DNA of 64,000 bases from Desulfovibrio oxyclinae DSM 11498 (lineage in GTDB: Bacteria > Desulfobacterota > Desulfovibrionia > Desulfovibrionales > Desulfovibrionaceae), in NCBI RefSeq assembly GCF_000375485.1, contig NZ_AQXE01000004.1:1-64000 (forward strand), read 5' to 3'. Below the pieces are notes generated by a model that saw nothing but the letters and a program-made list of their open reading frames with translations, searched no databases and was not told the origin of the DNA. A program made the translations under genes and the position numbers. Below, in pieces: positions 17,177 through 24,944 of the stretch. Position 1 is the first letter of the stretch; each line of letters opens with the position of its first letter.

Positions 17177-17377
17177 TCTGTCATTATGAACATGAACGAA
17201 CAGTTGAATGACAAAGTAAGAACACTAAAAAAGAACAAATGTTCATATTAAACATAAATACTTGTTTCAACAGGACAAAAGCATATTGTTCATCCCAAAA
17301 GAAAGGTGGGCATTGACTTTTTTTTAGGAATGATGACGAAGTAAGGAAAGACTGCAAACACCATCTAACAGGAATTA

Positions 17378-17393
17378 TTACTATAAATAGCCA
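17378..17393. promoter_or_regulatory. Candidate NrdR box
   Basis: TTACTATAAATAGCCA matches the core of the NrdR consensus (CWATATATWG) with one mismatch. It lies about 130 bases before nrdJ. NrdR boxes usually occur as pairs about three helical turns apart, and I see no clear second box. Confidence 0.35.
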
Positions 17394-17525
17394 TAACCGG
17401 CCAAGAAATTTGCCTGTGACAAAAAGCACTGACTGAGCTAGTCTAGACAAACTCTAACCAGTTTGTCCGAGGGCATTTTCATAAACACAACAACATGCAG
17501 TATTAATGGAAAAAAGAGGGTGAAG

Positions 17526-19778
17526 ATGGCTGCCAAACCAATGCCTGAAAATCTGCCGGAACCGATCATAAACCCGAATGCCGACGTGGTGCTCACGAGA
17601 CGCTATCTGAATAAGGACGAAGCCGGAAATCCGAACGAAACCATCAAGGAACTGTTCTGGCGGGTCGCTTCGACCATCGCGGCAGAGGAAGCGAAATATG
17701 AAACATCGGAATACGATACCGAGACGCTGAGTCGGGATTTCTATGACCTCATGACCGGCTATTGGTTTCTGCCCAACTCCCCCACCCTGATGAACGCCGG
17801 AACCAGACTCGGTCAGCTGGCCGCATGTTTCGTGCTGCCTGTGGAAGACTCCATCGAAGGCATTTTCGATGCGGTCAAGCACGCGGCAATGATTCACAAG
17901 TCCGGCGGGGGCACCGGATTCTCTTTCTCCCGCCTGCGCCCGGCCGATGCAGTCGTCGGATCCACCGGCGGCGTCGCGTCCGGCCCCCTCTCCTTCCTGA
18001 GAATATTCAACTGTGCCACCGAGCAGATCAAACAGGGCGGAACACGCCGCGGGGCCAACATGGGCATCCTACGTGTGGACCATCCGGATATAATGGAATT
18101 CATCAAGGCCAAGGAACGCGACGGGGAACTCAACAACTTCAACCTTTCCGTGGCCCTGACCGAAAAATTCATGCAGGCTGTTGAGAACAATGAAGAATAC
18201 AACCTTGTTGCGCCGAATACCGGCACAGTCACCGGCACACTGAACGCGCGCGAAGTGTTCTCCATCCTCGTACGCAAGGCATGGGAATCAGGCGACCCGG
18301 GCATTGTCTTTCTGGACCGCATCAACCGGGACAACCCCACTCCGGAACAAGGCGAAATGGAATCAACCAACCCCTGCGGTGAGCAACCCCTGCTCCCGTA
18401 TGAAGCCTGCAACCTCGGATCCATCAACCTCGGCCTGTGCTACAAGCCGGACGACAACGGTGGAACCGTGGATTACGATCGGCTCAAGGAAGTGGTCCAT
18501 CTCTCCACGCGATTTCTGGACAACGTGATTGACGCTTCCCAGTACCCGCTGGAGCAGATCACCGAACATGTGCACAAGAACCGCAAGATAGGTCTTGGGG
18601 TCATGGGCTGGGCCGACCTGCTCTACCGCCTCGGTATCCCCTACGACTCCCAGAAGGCGGCCGATCTGGGCGAAACCGTCATGAAATTCATCCGCGATGA
18701 AGCCAGAAGCGCATCCAAGCAGTTGGCCAAGGAACGCGGCCCGTTCACCGCCTATGAAGATTCGGTTTTCGGCAAGGCCAATCTGGGACCCTACAGAAAC
18801 GCCACCACGACCACCATTGCGCCCACCGGAACCCTTTCCATCATCGCCGGATGCTCCTCGGGCGTGGAACCGCTGTTCGCCCTGAGTTTTGTCAGGAACG
18901 TCATGGACGGCGACAGGCTCATGGAGAGCAACCCCTACTTTGCAGACGCGCTCAAGGAAGCTGGCGCCTACAGCGAAAAACTTATGGAAGAGGTGGCCAA
19001 AGGCGCATCCATACAGACCATGGAGCACCTGCCGGAAGACATCCGCCGCGTGTTCGTTACCGCCATGGATATCGCGCCAATGTGGCACCTGAAGATGCAG
19101 GCCGCATTTCAGAAATACACCGACAACGCGGTCTCCAAGACCGTCAACCTGCCCAACGAGGCCACGCAGGAAGAAATCTGGGACATCTACTGGAAAGCCT
19201 ACGAGTATGGCTGCAAAGGGGTGACGGTCTATCGCGACGGGTGCAAACAGCTTCAGGTTCTCTGCACTGGCGACGGTGAGGAAAAGAAGGAATCCGAGGG
19301 GCAGAACGGTAACGCGCCGCGCGGGATCGTCAAGGACAGGCCGGACGTTATTTACGGCTTTACCCAGAAAGTGGAAACCGGACTCGGCGACCTGTACCTG
19401 ACGGTGAATGAAGTGAACAACCGACCTTTCGAGGTGTTCGCAACCATCGGCAAATCGGGCCGGTCCATCACCGCCAAGGCGGAAGCCATCGGCCGTCTGG
19501 TATCGCTGGCCCTTCGCTCGGGTGTGGATGTTAGAGACATCGTGGCCCAACTCAAGGGCATTGGCGGCGACAACCCGAAATTCATCAAGAAGAAAATGGT
19601 CCAGTCCATCCCGGACGCCATCGCATGGGTCTTCGAGAACCGCTATCTCAAGGGAGAAACCGTAGGCTCCGGCGTCACCAGCCTGAGCCGTGAAGTCTGC
19701 CCGGACTGCGGTGAAGTGCTCATCTTCGAGGAAGGCTGCCACATCTGCAAAAGCTGCGGCTTCAGCAAATGCGGCTAG
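17526..19778 (+). CDS. nrdJ: Adenosylcobalamin-dependent (class II) ribonucleotide reductase
   Basis: The 750-residue enzyme makes deoxyribonucleotides with B12 as radical source. Visible features are NSPTLMNAG at 84-92, Cys101 (the first redox Cys), the radical-loop NPCGE with Cys284, PTGTLSIIAGCSSGVEP, and a C-terminal zinc-ribbon-like tail with C-P-D-C and C-H-I-C pairs. The tail resembles the swinging arm of large NrdJ proteins. The ATG at 17526 has AGAGGGTGAAG just before it; the longer frame starts in the leader. It stands alone between the AT-rich leader and a terminator at 19801-19833. It works without oxygen, which suits an anaerobe. Confidence 0.96.
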   Translation: MAAKPMPENLPEPIINPNADVVLTRRYLNKDEAGNPNETIKELFWRVASTIAAEEAKYETSEYDTETLSRDFYDLMTGYWFLPNSPTLMNAGTRLGQLAACFVLPVEDSIEGIFDAVKHAAMIHKSGGGTGFSFSRLRPADAVVGSTGGVASGPLSFLRIFNCATEQIKQGGTRRGANMGILRVDHPDIMEFIKAKERDGELNNFNLSVALTEKFMQAVENNEEYNLVAPNTGTVTGTLNAREVFSILVRKAWESGDPGIVFLDRINRDNPTPEQGEMESTNPCGEQPLLPYEACNLGSINLGLCYKPDDNGGTVDYDRLKEVVHLSTRFLDNVIDASQYPLEQITEHVHKNRKIGLGVMGWADLLYRLGIPYDSQKAADLGETVMKFIRDEARSASKQLAKERGPFTAYEDSVFGKANLGPYRNATTTTIAPTGTLSIIAGCSSGVEPLFALSFVRNVMDGDRLMESNPYFADALKEAGAYSEKLMEEVAKGASIQTMEHLPEDIRRVFVTAMDIAPMWHLKMQAAFQKYTDNAVSKTVNLPNEATQEEIWDIYWKAYEYGCKGVTVYRDGCKQLQVLCTGDGEEKKESEGQNGNAPRGIVKDRPDVIYGFTQKVETGLGDLYLTVNEVNNRPFEVFATIGKSGRSITAKAEAIGRLVSLALRSGVDVRDIVAQLKGIGGDNPKFIKKKMVQSIPDAIAWVFENRYLKGETVGSGVTSLSREVCPDCGEVLIFEEGCHICKSCGFSKCG

Positions 19779-19796
19779 CCGGAAAGCAAAGAACAT

Positions 19797-19833
19797 GAAA
19801 AAGGCCGGAAAGATCATCTTTCCGGCCTTTTTT
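19797..19833. terminator. Bidirectional rho-independent terminator
   Basis: A 13-base stem (AAGGCCGGAAAGA / TCTTTCCGGCCTT) with a 3-base loop and a following T run. It serves nrdJ and the convergent ligase gene. Confidence 0.93.
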
Positions 19834-19853
19834 GTAGCTATTTAAGAGGGAAG

Positions 19854-21119
19854 CTAGTCCCAGGTGCGCTTGTCCTCGATGGGGCGAATCTGCGGAGGCA
19901 GCGAGCCCGGAGAGAGCACCTTGAGGATCGGGCGAAGCTTGATCTTCTCGCGGAAGAGATGCAGCAGCTCTTCTTCCTGATCAAAGCTGCCAGCCTCGAT
20001 GGAAAGGACCATCTCGTCGATGCCGCCGGGGTTGGTGACTTCGATCTGCCAGCGCTTGACGTCCTCGAAACGCGCCATGACCTGCTCCACCTGATGCGGG
20101 TACACGAACATGCCCTTGATGCGGGCGGTGGTGTCCACGCGACCGACAATGCCGCCCAGACGCGGACTGGTGCGTCCGCAGGGACAGGGGCTGCGGTCAA
20201 TGTAACCGAGGTCACCCGTTGCCAGACGGATAAGCGGATAGGTCTTGTTGAAGGCCGTGACCACGATCTCGCCGACCTCGCCGTCCTTGAGCGGAATGCC
20301 GGTGTCAGGATGACAGATTTCCACAAAGGCGCGGTTGGAAAGGTGCAGGCCGTTCTTGTGGTAGCACTCGTAGCCGATGCAGCCCACATCCGCAGTGCCG
20401 TAGCCCTGACGCATAATGCAATCGAACTTCTTTTCCAGCGCGTTGCGCATCTTCTCGGAAAGCTTTTCACCGGTGCAGAACGCAGTCTCAAGGAACAAAT
20501 CCTTGCGCAGGGAAAGCCCGGATTCCTCAGCCTTCTGGGCGAGATGCATCAGGTAGCTCGGCGTGCCGACGTAACCGGTGACACGCAGCTTCTGCATGAT
20601 TTCGATCTGGCTGTTGGTGTTGCCAGGACCGGCCGGAACAACCGCGCAGGACAGACCGCGGAGCGGCTCCTCGAACATCAGCCCCGCCGGAGCGAGGTGA
20701 TAGTTGAAGGTAACCTGACACACATCGCCGGCACGGAAACCAGCGGCATAGAAGCCTTCGGTCCAACCCCAGTAGTCCTCAGTGCGGTCTTCGGGATCAA
20801 AGATGGGACCCGGGGAAAGGAATATGCGATTGAGTTCACCGAGATCCTTGGTCAGCAGGCCGCCAAGGCGCGGGCCCATGCTCTGAAGGAATATCAGTTC
20901 CTTTTTCTTGATGATGGGGATATGCTTGAGGTCGTTCAGAGTGCGGAACTTGTCCACGTTGAACTGCGCGCGGTCAAACCGCTTCTTCACGTCCTCGGAG
21001 TAGCGGTAGGCATAGGACAGGAGCTCCTTGAGCTGCAACAGACAGTATTGCCTGCGTTCAGACTCGTCCAGCACCTCGCGTCTGCTATAGATACCTTCCG
21101 TACGGTCTTTCCTGGTCAT
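19854..21119 (-). CDS. Phenylacetate-CoA ligase family AMP-forming ligase (PaaK-like)
   Basis: The 421-residue protein belongs to the PaaK branch of AMP-forming acyl-CoA ligases. It has YGTADVGCIGYEC around residue 240, LIRLATGDLGYIDRSPCPCGRTSPRLGGIVGR (stretch near 310-340), and the hinge-to-C-domain IKGMFVYPHQVEQV. The Cys pair PCPCGR is typical of PaaK. In sulfate reducers several such genes exist without the rest of the phenylacetate pathway, where an aromatic or indole-type acid is only a guess for substrate. The ATG at 21119 has AGGAG upstream. It is a single-gene unit, convergent with nrdJ. Confidence 0.88.
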   Translation of the reverse strand: MTRKDRTEGIYSRREVLDESERRQYCLLQLKELLSYAYRYSEDVKKRFDRAQFNVDKFRTLNDLKHIPIIKKKELIFLQSMGPRLGGLLTKDLGELNRIFLSPGPIFDPEDRTEDYWGWTEGFYAAGFRAGDVCQVTFNYHLAPAGLMFEEPLRGLSCAVVPAGPGNTNSQIEIMQKLRVTGYVGTPSYLMHLAQKAEESGLSLRKDLFLETAFCTGEKLSEKMRNALEKKFDCIMRQGYGTADVGCIGYECYHKNGLHLSNRAFVEICHPDTGIPLKDGEVGEIVVTAFNKTYPLIRLATGDLGYIDRSPCPCGRTSPRLGGIVGRVDTTARIKGMFVYPHQVEQVMARFEDVKRWQIEVTNPGGIDEMVLSIEAGSFDQEEELLHLFREKIKLRPILKVLSPGSLPPQIRPIEDKRTWD

Positions 21120-21275
21120 GGAATCGTACTCCTAATATTGATATGGGTGATTTTTCGCGGAGAATAGGCATTATACCACCGGAAACCCATTTGGCAAGGA
21201 AAATTTTACATTTTCAGCAAAAACAATTGGTTACAATATCACAAAAAAGAAAATCAGGACGCGTTAAATTTACGC

Positions 21276-21304
21276 TTGACAGCAAAGACTCGCATCGCTA
21301 TCAA
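21276..21304 (+). promoter_or_regulatory. Sigma-70 type promoter for the tRNA genes
   Basis: TTGACA at 21276-21281 and TATCAA at 21299-21304 with a 17-base spacer. The start point would lie about 10-15 bases before tRNA-Lys. Confidence 0.75.
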
Positions 21305-21321
21305 AACAGTCCTTCGAGCTT

Positions 21322-21397
21322 GGGTCGTTAACTCAGTTGGTAGAGTATCTGCCTTTTAAGCAGAGAGTCGTTGGTTCGAGCCCAACACGACCCACCA
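21322..21397 (+). tRNA. tRNA-Lys (anticodon TTT)
   Basis: A complete cloverleaf: acceptor GGGTCGT pairs with ACGACCC, the anticodon loop is CTTTTAA with TTT in the middle, the T arm carries GGTTCGAGCC, and CCA is encoded at 21395-21397. Confidence 0.97.
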
Positions 21398-21410
21398 CAG
21401 CACAAGTGAC

Positions 21411-21439
21411 AATGGCAGCCCGAACGGGCTGCCATTTTT
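21411..21439 (+). terminator. Terminator-like hairpin between tRNA-Lys and tRNA-Glu
   Basis: An 11-base stem AATGGCAGCCC / GGGCTGCCATT with a 4-base loop is followed by TTT. Only 8 bases separate it from tRNA-Glu, so it could lower expression of the second tRNA or serve in processing. Confidence 0.7.
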
Positions 21440-21447
21440 CATTCCGG

Positions 21448-21525
21448 GTCCCCATCGTCTAGCCCGGTCCAGGACGACGGCCTCTCACGCCGTTAACAGG
21501 GGTTCGAATCCCCTTGGGGACGCCA
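21448..21525 (+). tRNA. tRNA-Glu (anticodon CTC)
   Basis: Acceptor GTCCCCA pairs with TGGGGAC, the anticodon stem ACGGC / GCCGT encloses CTCTCAC with anticodon CTC, the T arm has GGTTCGAATCC, and CCA is encoded at 21523-21525. Confidence 0.95.
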
Positions 21526-21534
21526 AGACAATCC

Positions 21535-21569
21535 AGGCGGTCAGGAGCAATCCTGACCGCCTTTTCTTG
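21535..21569 (+). terminator. Rho-independent terminator after tRNA-Glu
   Basis: A 12-base stem AGGCGGTCAGGA / TCCTGACCGCCT with a 4-base loop is followed by TTTCTTG. Confidence 0.9.
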
Positions 21570-21792
21570 TGAATATCCAGCTCAATGCCGACCCGCATCC
21601 AAGGACCCGCCTTACTCACATCAATAGACCCATAAACTGCAGCCCAAATCGACCAGATGGTCATAGTTCACATTTTTAAAAATTATGGTAACTTCTTAGC
21701 AATCGAAAAAGTGAAGTGAAAAAACATTCCCTGTTGAAAACAGAATCAAAGCATCACAAGGAAAAAACGAACAAAAGGCAAATGGAGCAATC

Positions 21793-22752
21793 ATGCAGTC
21801 CAAAACCGGTTTCATGGTATACGCGCAACTCTTTTTCGGCATGGCCCTCTTCGGTACGGGAACACCCTCGGCAAAAGTCGTCTCCGACGCTTTTCCACTC
21901 TACCTCGGACCATTCCTGCGACTGCTGGCAGCATCACTCGTCCTGACTCCATTCCTGTTCGTGCACAGAAACAAATTAGCCTCGATATCCAAACGCGACT
22001 GGATTGAAATAGCGCTTATCGGTGGCGTTGGCATCGTAGCCTTTACCTTTTTTCTGCTGACGGGAATGCAACGCGTAAACGGCGTTGTCGGATCAGTGGT
22101 CATGAGCCTGAGCCCGGCAGCGATGGCCGTGGCCGCCGTCGTTTTCATGAACGATCACATGGGATGGCGCAAAATCCTTGCCGTTACGCTGGCTGTGGTC
22201 GGCGTTCTGGTCATCAACGTGTCAGGAAAATCCATCCAGTCCTCCGGTTGGACACTGGTCACAGGAAGCCTGCTCGTCTTCGGCGCCGTTGCCAGCCAGA
22301 CCCTCTACTCCATGCTCGGCAAAAGAGTCATGAATGACCTGCAACCAAGCATAGTCCTCCCCATAATCGCATGGATTGCCACCCTGCTCTTCGCAACGCC
22401 CGGCCTGTACCAAGCATCAACCTTCGACTTCACCCAAGTCACCCTCAACCAATGGATAGGCCTTCTCGTATGGGGAATGGGCCCACTCGCCCTGGGAACC
22501 CTCATCTGGTTCCGCGGACTGCAACAAGTCCGCCCCAGCACGGCATCAGGCTACATGAGCGCCATGCCCGCAACCGCCCTGATACTCTCCTACTTCTGGC
22601 TTGGCGATGAATTCCACCCAATACACCTCATAGGGTTCTTCCTCGTTTTCACCAGTATCGCACTCGTCACCTGGGCACACCGAGTCAAAGAAGCCAGCAA
22701 AGAAGATGGAGAAAACGCCGCACAAAGCCACGACGGTGCCATGCCCTGCTAA
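21793..22752 (+). CDS. EamA/DMT family transporter
   Basis: The 319-residue protein has ten hydrophobic segments in two EamA repeats (about 8-140 and 150-290). The first repeat starts with a G-T-x-x-P/S-A-K-V motif, and both end in conserved short helices. EamA proteins export amino acids or other metabolites; the substrate is unknown. The ATG at 21793 has ATGGAG 6 bases before it. It has its own long leader after the tRNA terminator. The C-terminal tail is polar and ends AMPC. Its stop is followed by the parS-like palindrome at 22762. Confidence 0.9.
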   Translation: MQSKTGFMVYAQLFFGMALFGTGTPSAKVVSDAFPLYLGPFLRLLAASLVLTPFLFVHRNKLASISKRDWIEIALIGGVGIVAFTFFLLTGMQRVNGVVGSVVMSLSPAAMAVAAVVFMNDHMGWRKILAVTLAVVGVLVINVSGKSIQSSGWTLVTGSLLVFGAVASQTLYSMLGKRVMNDLQPSIVLPIIAWIATLLFATPGLYQASTFDFTQVTLNQWIGLLVWGMGPLALGTLIWFRGLQQVRPSTASGYMSAMPATALILSYFWLGDEFHPIHLIGFFLVFTSIALVTWAHRVKEASKEDGENAAQSHDGAMPC

Positions 22753-22761
22753 TCACAAGAG

Positions 22762-22779
22762 ACGTTTCGCGTGAAACGT
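22762..22779. promoter_or_regulatory. parS: parS-like site
   Basis: ACGTTTCGCGTGAAACGT keeps GTTTC and GTGAAAC of parS with one core change (A to G), and its outer bases extend the palindrome. Confidence 0.6.
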
Positions 22780-22799
22780 TTTCCTGCTGCAACAAGCCG

Positions 22800-22941
22800 G
22801 CGGCGGGCCCTTCAGGCGGACCCTTTCAGGGGGACCAAAGGGGCGAGCCCCCTTTGGAATCCCTGAATTGTCAGCAGGGTTGCAGCTGCCGGGTCCATGC
22901 GACCGCACAACCCGCATCCGAGCTGCAACCCCGCTGACAGG
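22800..22941 (+). repeat. Dispersed double-hairpin intergenic repeat, copy A
   Basis: The element starts GGCGGGCCCTTC, has a first hairpin (CCAAAGGGGC with GCCCCCTTTGG), and then a long stem whose arms are GTCAGCAGGGTTGCAGCT (22870-22887) and AGCTGCAACCCCGCTGAC (22921-22938). This copy has an extra CCTTTCAGGGGG insert that copy B lacks; the minus copy at 1-106 has it too. Confidence 0.9.
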
Positions 22942-23081
22942 AATTTGCAATATTAGGCGTCTGGATTGTCGAATTCTGGCAGCAGAGTTCGCTTCAACGG
23001 GACTCGCTATGCGGAGAGGTTACCCACTCAGAAATCGCTACGAACCATCTTCATTAGCCAACAAGCAGCGAAGCAATGCCT

Positions 23082-23207
23082 CCGGCGGGCCCTTCAGGCG
23101 GACCAAAGGGGCGGGCCCCCTTTGGAATCCCTGAATTGTCAGCAGGGTTGCAGCTGCCGGGTCCATGCGTCCGCACAACCCGCGTCCAAGCTGCAACCCC
23201 GCTGACG
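23082..23207 (+). repeat. Dispersed double-hairpin intergenic repeat, copy B
   Basis: Almost the same sequence as copy A over its whole length, apart from the missing CCTTTCAGGGGG insert and a few base changes in the loop between the long arms (GCGTCC against GCGACC). It lies about 280 bases after copy A in the same direction. Confidence 0.9.
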
Positions 23208-23417
23208 GAGAATTGGGATACAGGCATCTTGGCTGACGACTCCCTATAGCTGAATTCAGTCAAGCGGAATTCACTCGGCTCATACACTCACCGCCCCCTA
23301 ACTCTCCCAACCACAACACGGCACAACAACCGCCGTGGGACACCCGCCGAGCCGCCTATAGGCATCAGCTTCCGGAAATCCGAATGCGGCTCGGCAAGCC
23401 AACTGTTTTTGGAGATT

Positions 23418-23447
23418 CTTAAGAACCTTTTGCAAAAGGTTCTTAAG
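23418..23447. repeat. Perfect 30-base palindrome
   Basis: CTTAAGAACCTTTTG is followed directly by its exact reverse complement. It is followed by a GGAGGGCCCTCGGAGAG / GCCGGAGGC stretch. Palindromes of this kind are scattered between genes in desulfovibrios, from memory. Confidence 0.8.
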
Positions 23448-23480
23448 CCCCCGGAGGGCCCTCGGAGAGTCGCCGGAGGC

Positions 23481-23513
23481 AAAAAAAAGGCCGCCCAAAA
23501 AAGGGCGGCCTTT
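23481..23513 (-). terminator. Rho-independent terminator after the DUF39 gene
   Basis: On the minus strand the stem AAAGGCCGCCC / GGGCGGCCTTT with a 6-base loop is followed by a run of eight Ts. It lies 22 bases after the stop. Confidence 0.92.
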
Positions 23514-23534
23514 CCAAGTTATCTTGGATAGTGG

Positions 23535-24704
23535 TTACAGGCTGGTTATTTCTTCCTGTGCTTCGGTGAGCAGGAATTTGCCGTTTTGTATCCACTTTTT
23601 GAGTTCATCGGCAATTTCGAGGGACATCGGGTAGCTGGTGAGGGGCACCGTGGGGGTCTTTTTGCCGTTCACGGTGATCTCGCCGGCCTTGAGTTCTTCG
23701 AGTGTGGCATAGCCGAGGACTCGGGGCAGGCCGTTGGGGTAGTCGTAGCCGTAGTCCTTGATGGGCATGTGGATCTCGGAATCCGGGACGCCGGTGTACC
23801 AGGCCATTTCCTCGTTGAGGATGGGTATGGGGATTCCGACGCCGAGATTGAGCGAACTGCCGTAGCCTACGTAGCTGATGCCGCGAACGTAGCGGGGGTT
23901 CATGCCTTTCATGTCGCCTTTGAGCATGAGAGTGCCCGAGGGTGACGTGGGGATGCCGCGTTCGTTGCGGGGCGGCTTGCTGTTGTGCTGGGTTCCGGAG
24001 CCGATGACATAGCCGACGCTACCGCCGAGGAAGATGCGTGTTCCGAGCCCGATGGTCTTGAGATACGGGTCGTTGAACAGGGGGGAGAGCTGTCCTGCGG
24101 TGGCGAAGTTGGCGTTATTGCAATTGGGCTTGAGCGGTCCCATGTAGGTATAGATGGTCCTGCTGGTCAGGTTCACTGCGCAGTTGTAGTTCTGGTAGCA
24201 GTTGCGCGGATTCAGGAGCCATGCATAGGGAAGATCGGCAAGGGTGATGTCCTTGGCGAGTTCCTTTCTGGGATAGCAGTCTGTGCCGTAGGCTTGGGCG
24301 CGCAGGTGCACGGCCTTGCCTCGCAGCAGGTCTTCGATGACGTGCCCGCCGCCGTATGTGAAGCGTCCGGGGTGGACCTTGTTGAGCGGGTCGTCTTCGC
24401 TGGGTTCGGTGCAGCCGAGGTATGCGTCAACGGCGGCCAGTCCCGAATAGCAGGGTACGTTGTTCAGCCACATTCGGGAGACCTTCATGACCGGCGGCTG
24501 CTGTCCTATGTTGAACATCATGCCGGAGGAGCACATCGGGGAAAATGTTCCCGTCGTGACGACATCCACCTGTTCGGCGGCCTTGACCTTGCCTTCCTTG
24601 CGGACGAGCCTGGTCATCTCCTCTGCGTTCAGAACGACCGCTTTTCCCTTGCGGATGCGATCGTTGATCTCCGTGATCGTCTTGGTGACTTTGTGAGTAC
24701 CCAT
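23535..24704 (-). CDS. DUF39 homocysteine biosynthesis protein (L-aspartate semialdehyde sulfurtransferase)
   Basis: The 389-residue protein is of the DUF39 family. These make homocysteine directly from aspartate semialdehyde with a reduced sulfur donor in methanogens and sulfate reducers, instead of through O-acyl-homoserine. It has FSPMCSSGMMFNIG with Cys58 and GTDCYPRKE with Cys143, likely the redox Cys pair. The rest is glycine-rich in a way typical of the family (FLGGSVGYVIGSGTQH). The known partner, a NIL-domain ferredoxin, is not adjacent. It is divergent from dnaA and ends with its own terminator, so it is a single-gene unit. Its function in methionine and sulfur metabolism is inferred from the family. 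Confidence 0.88.
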   Translation of the reverse strand: MGTHKVTKTITEINDRIRKGKAVVLNAEEMTRLVRKEGKVKAAEQVDVVTTGTFSPMCSSGMMFNIGQQPPVMKVSRMWLNNVPCYSGLAAVDAYLGCTEPSEDDPLNKVHPGRFTYGGGHVIEDLLRGKAVHLRAQAYGTDCYPRKELAKDITLADLPYAWLLNPRNCYQNYNCAVNLTSRTIYTYMGPLKPNCNNANFATAGQLSPLFNDPYLKTIGLGTRIFLGGSVGYVIGSGTQHNSKPPRNERGIPTSPSGTLMLKGDMKGMNPRYVRGISYVGYGSSLNLGVGIPIPILNEEMAWYTGVPDSEIHMPIKDYGYDYPNGLPRVLGYATLEELKAGEITVNGKKTPTVPLTSYPMSLEIADELKKWIQNGKFLLTEAQEEITSL

Positions 24705-24871
24705 TCATTTCCTCCGTTTTGCCGCTGTTTATCCGTGCGGCGCAAGACTTTGAATAGTGTCTCAAAACGCCGCGCAAATCAAACACTTTGTCCCTCCCGA
24801 TCTGGCGGCACGACTTGGCATTAGAGGCAAAATACGCTATAACCCACAGGTGTTCGGGTCATGTGGAACCC

Positions 24872-24902
24872 TTGTTAATAACGCTCTTTTTTATTCTATA
24901 AT
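24872..24902 (+). promoter_or_regulatory. Candidate dnaA promoter
   Basis: TTGTTA at 24872-24877 and TATAAT at 24897-24902 with a 19-base spacer, in a T-rich stretch 40 bases before dnaA. The spacer is longer than usual. Confidence 0.5.
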
Positions 24903-24944
24903 TTCAGAAACTTGCAAACTGCACATTCTCGCATCGGATAAAAC

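Larger units (their letters stand above)
17085..17525. other. AT-rich intergenic region between nfeD and nrdJ
   Basis: These 441 bases are clearly more AT-rich than the neighbours and hold no supported gene. They include a near-parS palindrome at 17161, several TGTTCAT / GAACA half-sites around 17190-17300, and a NrdR-like box at 17378-17393. Both nfeD and nrdJ are transcribed outward from here, so the promoters for both must be inside. Confidence 0.7.
22753..23534. other. Repeat-rich intergenic region without genes
   Basis: No supported gene lies in these 782 bases. They contain a parS-like palindrome, two copies of the double-hairpin repeat, a perfect 30-base palindrome, and the terminator of the DUF39 gene, all listed separately. 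The region between the two genes flanking it is convergent. Confidence 0.8.

Noticed and set aside
17085..17525. Cobalamin riboswitch before the B12-dependent nrdJ
   Set aside because: No B12-box-like GCCACTG or related conserved core was found in the leader.
22800..23207. Possible CRISPR array in the repeat-rich gap
   Set aside because: There are only two long copies about 280 bases apart, each with internal hairpins, and no short regular repeats or spacers.
24705..24944. Origin of replication with DnaA boxes before dnaA
   Set aside because: TTATCCGTG at 24729 and a few looser matches are present, but there is no cluster close to the consensus, so I did not annotate an origin here.
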